Positions 32,996 through 38,022 of a DNA stretch of 38,022 bases are shown piece after piece. This DNA is from Aquibacillus kalidii (GTDB lineage: Bacteria > Bacillota > Bacilli > Bacillales > Amphibacillaceae): the NCBI RefSeq assembly GCF_014280935.1, contig NZ_JACLZI010000065.1, positions 1 to 38,022 on the forward strand, in the 5' to 3' direction. The notes under the pieces were generated by a model. It did not search any database. It was not told the origin of the DNA and saw only the letters and a program-made list of their open reading frames with translations. The stretch's first letter is position 1, and each line of letters starts with the position of its first letter. Position numbers and translations under genes: made by a program.

Positions 32996-33808
32996 TTAAT
33001 ATAGCAGCATCTGATCATGCTTATTTAACCATTTTTCCGCAAAATAAACAGCCACTTTTAATGGAATTAAACGAGAAGCAGCTGAACCTACTATCCCTAT
33101 ATTTACAGGATATTCCGCTTCAAAATCTTGTCCCAATTTTTCAAACAATTCTTCTCTAAACTCAAGTTCTTGATATTCCTTCCAAACTCTTTTTCCGTTC
33201 AAGTTCAGAGGCGCACCTTTCGTCATTACCTTCTTATATCCCACTCGATATTCAGCCAAGTGAAAAGCTGTACAAGTTTCATAAGTAGTACCTAAGAATA
33301 GAATATGTGCATCACTATCATATAATTTAGCCAAAGGAGATTGCTCTCCAAGACTAAAATTTAACGATTGATTAGCAATAATCTTTTCTTTATCCTTTCC
33401 CCAAGCAACAAAGGAATAACTAGGATGACTACTTCTAATAACACCTGGAAAGCTTCTAAATACTTCAACAACACTTCCCATTCCGGTAGTTGGCGTATAA
33501 ATCGGATCGTACGCTGGCATTGTATCTCGAATTACTTTCCACCAATCCCTGGGGACCGGAGGATTTTCCCATTCAGCTGGATTAGATAGAATAACAGACT
33601 GAGATGGCATTACAATTGTCCCTGTATCTGTTACGGTATCCATCAATGCTTGAATAATCGCTACTTCTCCTCCATTGATCCAACCCATTGATGATAAGGA
33701 TGAATGCACCAAAACCCTTGCACCTGGCTCAAGACCTAGATTTTGCAAATCAATCTGTAACGATTCTCTCGTTCTAGGATAGTTAGTTGACTTCATTAAC
33801 TTTTCCAC
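32996..33808 (-). CDS. AAC(3)-family aminoglycoside N-acetyltransferase-like (YokD/FrbF type)
   Basis: A 270-aa member of the antibiotic acetyltransferase family (PF02522), which transfers acetyl from CoA. Seen: VLVHSSLSSMGWINGGEVAI near the N-terminus, RSSHPSYSFVAWGKD for the active site, and HILFLGTTYETCTAFHLAEYRVG. The family includes real AAC(3) enzymes and non-resistance enzymes such as B. subtilis YokD, so resistance cannot be inferred. GTG start with AGGTAGGG 6 bases upstream. It lies 21 bases after the nucleoside hydrolase gene, in one operon. Confidence 0.88.
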   Translation of the reverse strand: MEKLMKSTNYPRTRESLQIDLQNLGLEPGARVLVHSSLSSMGWINGGEVAIIQALMDTVTDTGTIVMPSQSVILSNPAEWENPPVPRDWWKVIRDTMPAYDPIYTPTTGMGSVVEVFRSFPGVIRSSHPSYSFVAWGKDKEKIIANQSLNFSLGEQSPLAKLYDSDAHILFLGTTYETCTAFHLAEYRVGYKKVMTKGAPLNLNGKRVWKEYQELEFREELFEKLGQDFEAEYPVNIGIVGSAASRLIPLKVAVYFAEKWLNKHDQMLLY

Positions 33809-33829
33809 ATTAAACCCTACCTAACTTCG

Positions 33830-34777
33830 CTAATTAATTGCTTTTAATACATCTATTAACATTTCTTTATAGACGTCTCTATTAATAGCCTGACATACAC
33901 GGACATTCGGTTGATTGCCCAACCTTCCATTTATATCAACAACCGAATAACCCCTTGTAAACTCACCCTTTGTTTCTATATCCACATAGAATTTATGGGA
34001 TTCTATCATAATCGATTCATCAGCTGCAACAGCCATTAATAATGTGTCTGGATGTGTAGTCCCATTTAATTTATGAACATCCTTATTGAATTGCTTCACA
34101 ACACGATTGATAGTCGCAAAAAATTCTGACCCTTTCGTATTGAGATTAACTATCTCCTCATGATCGTCGTCATCCATAATGGAAAATTTAGTACACATCT
34201 CCCATCCAACCATTGTCATTTCAATACCGGAATTAAGAACAATTCTTGCCGCTTCAGGATCAACATAAAAGTTATACTCAGCAGCAGGGGTAATATTTCC
34301 CAGGGAATTATTTGTCCCGCCCATTATGAATATGTCCCGGATTTTAGATTTAATCGTAGGATCCTTTTTAAGGGCCATGGCAATGTTAGTCAGTGGAGCA
34401 ATAGCAAGCAATGTAATCTCACCTGGATGATTATGGACTGTTTCAATAATAAAATCAATGGCATGTTTCGCTTCAGGGCGCTGAATAGCCGGGGCAAAAT
34501 TAGCCCCACCCATACCATCCGAACCGTGTACATCTTCCACCGTTCTATGTTGTTTTTCACCTATTTGCAATAGAGGTCCTTCATGCCCTTTATATACCGG
34601 AACCTGCTCACCTTTCCCAGCAACTTCAACTGTATATAACGCATTTTCCACTTGCTGGTCAAACTGGACATTACCTCCAGTAATTGTAATTCCTTCAACC
34701 TGGAAGTAATGAAGTGCTGTTAAAATGGCAATCGTATCATCACCAGCTGTATCAGTATCTATAATTACTCTACGCAC
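33830..34777 (-). CDS. Nucleoside hydrolase, IunH family
   Basis: Splits ribonucleosides into base and ribose. The 315-aa protein starts MRRVIIDTDTAGDDTIAIL, the complete DxDxxxDD calcium-binding motif (Asp7, 9, 13, 14), followed by TGGNV, an internal IFIMGGTNNSLGNITPAAEYNFYVDPEAA, and the C-terminal HPDTLLMAVAADE in place of the canonical HDP element. GTG start. It lies 12 bases after the paralog at 34790, and before the acetyltransferase gene. The purine or pyrimidine preference is unknown. Confidence 0.93.
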   Translation of the reverse strand: MRRVIIDTDTAGDDTIAILTALHYFQVEGITITGGNVQFDQQVENALYTVEVAGKGEQVPVYKGHEGPLLQIGEKQHRTVEDVHGSDGMGGANFAPAIQRPEAKHAIDFIIETVHNHPGEITLLAIAPLTNIAMALKKDPTIKSKIRDIFIMGGTNNSLGNITPAAEYNFYVDPEAARIVLNSGIEMTMVGWEMCTKFSIMDDDDHEEIVNLNTKGSEFFATINRVVKQFNKDVHKLNGTTHPDTLLMAVAADESIMIESHKFYVDIETKGEFTRGYSVVDINGRLGNQPNVRVCQAINRDVYKEMLIDVLKAIN

Positions 34778-34789
34778 ATTTCATGTCCC

Positions 34790-35728
34790 CTATCTTACTT
34801 TTTTTGCTAAATCAGTTATATATGCAAAAAATTCATCTGCCTTTACATCATATACAACATCTACAGGTCGTCCATTTTCAGAAATTGCTGTTTTACCTTG
34901 GCTAGGAGCATCAGTAATAACTGTACTTTTCACTGTTTTCGACTTTATAAGTTCCGGTTTTCCAACAGCTGCAGTAGTAAGAACATCCCAAAGGTAGTAG
35001 GTTGAATTTGTTTCTACATGAACAAGTGGAGGTACAGCTGCATAGCATTGACCTACAAAGTCTACACCCTCATATTTTCTTTCAGCAGCCCAGTTATTTC
35101 TAACTTGCAAAGTAAGAGGTACTTGTTGCGTGCTCTCCAAGGCAACCATATCAATTGTTAAACCACTTGCCCATACTCGTTGGACAGCATGTGGGTCCCA
35201 GAATGCATTCCATTCCGCTGTACCATCATGCTCTGGTTCTTCAACATTCCCTACTTCTTGGAAAGTTCCACCCATCCAAACTAGTTTTTCAATCTTATCT
35301 TCAATTTCTGGTGCTTCATCCAAGGCCCTTGCAAGGTCTGTCAGTGGACCTGTGAAAAGTAATGTTGTTTTACCCTCTGTTTCTTGTAATGTTTTTATCA
35401 TATGTTTATGTGCAAATAAAGGGCTTAAAGGCGCCTCCATTGTTCCACTCTCATTTAGAATCGGTAAAGCATCGACTGTAAAAGTATGCAATCGCCAATC
35501 ACTCGGAAAAGGATTTTCACCACGGGAATTAGATTTCGCTACTTCAATTGGATATGAACTAAATCTATCAATAATTTTACGACTTGCATTGGTACCAGGC
35601 TCCAAGTATCCATCCGCTGGAATAACAGAAACACCAGTCACTTTCACATCTTCCATTTGTGTTAATAAGAATAAAGATACTAAGTCATCTACGCCTGCAT
35701 CATGGTTGAAATAAATGTTATTCGTCAT
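34790..35728 (-). CDS. Nucleoside hydrolase-like protein, divergent paralog
   Basis: A 312-aa relative of the neighbouring enzyme, with MTNNIYFNHDAGVDDLVSLF at the N-terminus. The first Asp of the DxDxxxDD motif is Asn8, while Asp10, Asp14 and Asp15 are kept. Near the C-terminus LWDVLTTAAVG stands where canonical enzymes have HD-P-L, so the catalytic His is replaced by Trp. The VWMGGTFQEVGNVEEPEHDGTAEWNAFWDPHA segment is normal. This could alter specificity or activity. First gene of the three-gene operon; ATG with AAGGAGA. Confidence 0.88.
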   Translation of the reverse strand: MTNNIYFNHDAGVDDLVSLFLLTQMEDVKVTGVSVIPADGYLEPGTNASRKIIDRFSSYPIEVAKSNSRGENPFPSDWRLHTFTVDALPILNESGTMEAPLSPLFAHKHMIKTLQETEGKTTLLFTGPLTDLARALDEAPEIEDKIEKLVWMGGTFQEVGNVEEPEHDGTAEWNAFWDPHAVQRVWASGLTIDMVALESTQQVPLTLQVRNNWAAERKYEGVDFVGQCYAAVPPLVHVETNSTYYLWDVLTTAAVGKPELIKSKTVKSTVITDAPSQGKTAISENGRPVDVVYDVKADEFFAYITDLAKKVR

Positions 35729-36130
35729 GTCATTTTCTCCTTATGTATATTCTATTTTTATGTTAGGCTTTGCATAATCTGATTATTGATTCCTATCTAA
35801 GTAACTAAATAATAAACAATAAACAATAAAAATTCACAAAGCATACTCCTCAAAGCTCTTACATAATAGATGTAGACTTTAAAATCTTACTGTAAAGTCC
35901 ATAGATGTTTTTCAAAAGCATAATTTTTAGAATAGAGCCAATATAAAAAAACCTATTTCTAGTTTAACAGTTTCATCGTTGTTTTACACTTCATATAGGT
36001 ACCTGGTGATATTTTTTAAATAGAAGGAAAGGAAACCCCACATTAACAAAATACTTAGTTAAAAATAGACCGGATTCCCCCGTCTTCTTCATCCATTACG
36101 TTCAAAATCTAAATACCTTTTTTGACCGGT
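35729..36130. other. Intergenic interval, nothing identified
   Basis: About 400 AT-rich bases upstream of the nucleoside hydrolase operon. A short tandem of AATAAAC units lies at about 35807-35829. No gene, known RNA or repeat is supportable; the operon promoter must lie at its left end. Confidence 0.6.
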
Positions 36131-36334
36131 TTAATAAAATTGGAATAAACCGACAATAACCAATATTAAAATTGCACAAACAATATACAAGGTTTGAAAT
36201 CCATATCCTGTAGCAATCATACCTAATACAAAAAAGCCAAGTGCTATCCCCGTATCATACAACATGAAAAAGGTTGCCGTCGCATGCCCACTTCGGCGTC
36301 TTGGAGCAGACTGAATCGCTAATGTTTGAAAACT
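36131..36334 (-). pseudogene. Remnant C-terminal part of an MFS transporter
   Basis: A 67-residue frame on the minus strand with no start codon site: FQTLAIQSAPRRRSGHATATFFMLYDTGIALGFFVLGMIATG, then a hydrophobic helix and a stop at 36131. The ...SGHATATFF.LYDTGIA.G pattern is typical of the last third of MFS drug or sugar transporters. The frame is closed by a stop immediately upstream (36335-36337) and the rest of the gene is missing, so it is a decayed fragment. Confidence 0.75.
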
Positions 36335-36391
36335 TTATATCAAATAATTTACCAAGAAACGGCCTTGAAAGAGAAAAGCCTTTAGAAAATT

Positions 36392-36420
36392 AAAAGCCAT
36401 AGCGATGGCTATGGCTTTTA
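36392..36420 (-). terminator. Terminator of the lysozyme-like gene
   Basis: AAAAGCCATAGC-GATG-GCTATGGCTTTT: perfect 12-bp arms that overlap the stop codon, with A and T tracts at both ends. Confidence 0.85.
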
Positions 36421-37104
36421 ATTATTTTGCTTTACGAGTGCCACTTGAACTTCATCATCTACAAGTTCAATAGCAGCAGGATAATAATTTAAGACAGCTT
36501 CAACATATTTATAATCACCGTAGCAAGCATCATATTGCTCTGCTTCTTCTCTAATACATTTGTAGATTCCAGTATGCTTTAATTCCTCATACTTTTGTTT
36601 TGAAAATTGAATCGCCAGCTTTTCTGAGTAATTCCCACCATTATTTAATACATAATTGATAAATCCAGCGCCAAAATTATAGGATTGTAACGCGACTTTC
36701 ACATCACCATTAGACTTATCTAACACCTTAGAGAAATAGGAAACACCTTGTTCAATGGAGGTTTCAGAGTCTTTTATACAACCCACTTCACCACAATAGC
36801 TTTCAGATGCCTGCATCGGATCATCTCCTCTACCCCCTGACTCTTGCATCATTAAAGCAAGCACTATTGCTGTGTACTCTTTCTTCCCATGAGCCTCTAG
36901 ATTTTTCATGACAGAAGGCTTGTACTGAATTACTTGATCAGTCAATTTTATCCCTTGCTCAGTGGGTCTATTATCACTATTGCTAATAAGCATAACGGAG
37001 TATAGCAAAACCGTAATGGCAGACCCGGTTAAAATTAAATAAACAAAACCATGGATGATAGATTTTTTTCTTTTATTTACTAAGCTAGTATTCTTATTAA
37101 ACAC
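36418..37104 (-). CDS. Lysozyme-like (CwlT N-terminal/pneumococcal-vaccine-antigen type) membrane protein
   Basis: Predicted muramidase anchored in the membrane. The 228-aa protein has one N-terminal membrane segment (about residues 18-43) and then an extracellular Lysozyme_like domain: VLALMMQESGGRGDDPMQASES with the catalytic Glu, SIEQGVSYFSKVL, and ALQSYNFGAGFINYVLNNGG. GTG start with GGTGGAG. In CwlT-type proteins the domain is fused to an NlpC/P60 peptidase; that domain is absent here. No conjugative element genes are nearby. Confidence 0.9.
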   Translation of the reverse strand: MFNKNTSLVNKRKKSIIHGFVYLILTGSAITVLLYSVMLISNSDNRPTEQGIKLTDQVIQYKPSVMKNLEAHGKKEYTAIVLALMMQESGGRGDDPMQASESYCGEVGCIKDSETSIEQGVSYFSKVLDKSNGDVKVALQSYNFGAGFINYVLNNGGNYSEKLAIQFSKQKYEELKHTGIYKCIREEAEQYDACYGDYKYVEAVLNYYPAAIELVDDEVQVALVKQNN

Positions 37105-37284
37105 TTATTCTCCACCCTATATTCTTGAGACATTACGCTAAATAAGCTTAACCCATATCAATAGAATAACAATTTTATAAAGTTTCGTCATTAGCCCTCT
37201 CAAATAAAGCACTTTATTCATATACATAAATAAGGTTTCTTTCCTGTTATATATTGGCTCTTATTATACAATGAGGTGATTCAA

Positions 37285-37389
37285 ATGCGTAATAAAAAAG
37301 AGGTTGTTCAGCCCAATAAACTAAGAAAGAAAAAAGGAAGAAGAGCAGGTTGTAATTGCGGTACAGGTAGAAGAAGAAAGAAAAAGTAG
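37285..37389 (+). CDS. Tiny basic cysteine-containing protein, unknown
   Basis: A 34-aa frame with a GAGGTG site 6 bases upstream and its own terminator 11 bases after the stop. The sequence is very basic: an initial MRNKKEVVQPNKLRKKKGRR, a central AGCNCGTG with two cysteines, then an RRRKKK end. The CxC pair could bind a metal, and the charge suggests nucleic acid or membrane contact. I do not recognise the family. The gene-like ribosome site plus the dedicated terminator argue that it is expressed. Confidence 0.65.
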   Translation: MRNKKEVVQPNKLRKKKGRRAGCNCGTGRRRKKK

Positions 37390-37400
37390 ATGAAAAATGA

Positions 37401-37435
37401 CCCTAGACAGTTTTCTCTGTCTAGGGTTTTATTTT
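37401..37435. terminator. Terminator between the tiny protein and the DUF1360 gene
   Basis: CCCTAGACAG, 6-nt loop, CTGTCTAGGG, then TTTTATTTT on the plus strand; the A-rich left flank allows use on the minus strand too. Confidence 0.85.
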
Positions 37436-37784
37436 AACCATTTAAATGCGTGAGGGCAGATTGAATTATGGATGAAACAGCTGCAATTGCTAATATAGCG
37501 ATTACTGGAAAAAACATATAAGGAAACATGGAGTAAAATACATAAATAAAAGCTGCACTCCACACTCCAGTACACCAATGGCAACTTAATAACTCACCGA
37601 TGAACTTTTGTACCCCTTTACCCTTAATATACAGCACTTCTTCTATCGTGCCATCTTCTTGTTCCTCTTCCTCCACCTCATGAAAGGGTGCCCTTAGAAA
37701 ACTTGTGATATCATCCATTACAATTAATCTCGTTAACCTAAAAGTTGCTAAACCCAATAAAACAAACGTAAACCAAGAAAGCAT
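37434..37784 (-). CDS. DUF1360 protein, YjcA-like
   Basis: A 116-aa membrane protein with a LGLATFRLTRLIVMDDITSFLRAPF N-terminus and a CHWCTGVWSAAFIYVFY segment, the DUF1360 signature. B. subtilis YjcA of this family is a sporulation-associated protein of unknown role. ATG 37784 follows GGAGGTGACAGT. It ends against the terminator shared with the tiny ORF. Confidence 0.88.
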   Translation of the reverse strand: MLSWFTFVLLGLATFRLTRLIVMDDITSFLRAPFHEVEEEEQEDGTIEEVLYIKGKGVQKFIGELLSCHWCTGVWSAAFIYVFYSMFPYMFFPVIAILAIAAVSSIIQSALTHLNG

Positions 37785-37887
37785 ACTGTCACCTCCATAT
37801 ATTACTGATATATTCTATTCCAACTTTATAAAAGTGGTATTCAGTAATATTTAAATAAAGAAATATCATCGCTTTTGACACATTTTG

Positions 37888-38022
37888 TATAGAATCACCA
37901 ATAAGTAATTCTCTTATTTACTTATTCGATGGGTGCGATCACTCGCTTCGGCAGAATACTCCGCTTTCCGTGGGCACGGCCTCAGCTTCCTCAGAGCAAA
38001 GACCGCTCTTCCGGGATCTTCG
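37888..38022. repeat. Dispersed repeat, left-end type, cut by the window end
   Basis: From 37945 it repeats the core seen at 15261 (GCTTCGGCAGAATAC, GCTTTCCGTGGGCACGGCCT, GCAAAGACCGCTCTTCCGGG) with a short internal deletion. The flank from 37888 matches the flank at 8741. The right end lies outside the window. Confidence 0.75.

Noticed and set aside
34160-34573. Plus-strand frame opposite the nucleoside hydrolase
   Set aside because: Shadow frame of a strongly supported gene; no start signal and no family match.
35800-35835. Possible CRISPR or iteron array from the AATAAAC tandem
   Set aside because: Only three short AT-rich units without spacers; no initiator or Cas gene is near.
37945-38022. 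Insertion sequence
   Set aside because: The repeats are too short and non-coding, and no transposase gene is present in the window.

Overview
The window is chromosomal DNA of a low-GC, endospore-forming Bacillota bacterium of the family Bacillaceae. Evidence: spore photoproduct lyase with SplA, a YjcA-like DUF1360 protein, YtzI, a YuaF/YuaG (NfeD/flotillin) pair, a ycgF-ycgG-type pair, strong Shine-Dalgarno sites with frequent GTG/TTG starts, and many Rho-independent terminators. The genus cannot be fixed from sequence alone; the Oceanobacillus/Virgibacillus group is a reasonable guess. I saw no rRNA, tRNA, CRISPR array, phage or insertion-sequence transposase.

Layout. 1-3480: a thiamine operon (tenA-thiD-thiM-thiE, minus strand) behind a TPP riboswitch with an intrinsic terminator. 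3488-5900: splA-splB, a LOG-family hydrolase and a pyrimidine-dimer-glycosylase-like gene. 6125-9922: signal peptidase I, a CynX-type MFS transporter, a small anchored protein and an acidic LPXTA surface protein. 10200-12194: an NfeD/flotillin pair behind a sigma-W-like promoter; NfeD appears to start at ATT. 12292-14990: proC, a MifM-like arrest-peptide ORF with a hairpin masking the start of yidC2, yidC2 and ohr. 15000-15877: gene-free DNA with dispersed repeats. 15878-18932: pflB-pflA behind an Fnr-type box. 19395-23937: LysE-type exporter, YcgG, an APC permease and an EmrB/QacA-type efflux pump. 24274-29851: a stress-type SDR, an Fe-alcohol dehydrogenase, an AAA ATPase, YtzI, a GSP26-like protein, a GNAT enzyme and a threonine aldolase. 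30016-32923: an unknown 82-aa gene and adhE behind a Rex/Fnr-type palindrome and a cre site. 32996-35728: two nucleoside hydrolases and an AAC(3)-family acetyltransferase. 36131-37784: an MFS remnant, a lysozyme-like protein, a tiny basic Cys protein and a DUF1360 protein.

Together, pflB/pflA and adhE form a mixed-acid and ethanol fermentation module: pyruvate to acetyl-CoA plus formate, then acetyl-CoA to ethanol with NADH re-oxidation. Both are preceded by oxygen/redox-type palindromes. The most interesting signal is at 13235-13606. A short membrane-anchored ORF carries an R-L-x-W-I...M...acidic motif like the MifM arrest sequence, and it ends beside a 10-bp stem that covers the yidC2 ribosome binding site. 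This looks like a divergent copy of the MifM-YidC2 sensor of membrane-protein insertion. Other points worth checking are the ATT start of nfeD, a family of TIR-bounded repeats, an orphan LPXTA protein, and the paired nucleoside hydrolases with an acetyltransferase.
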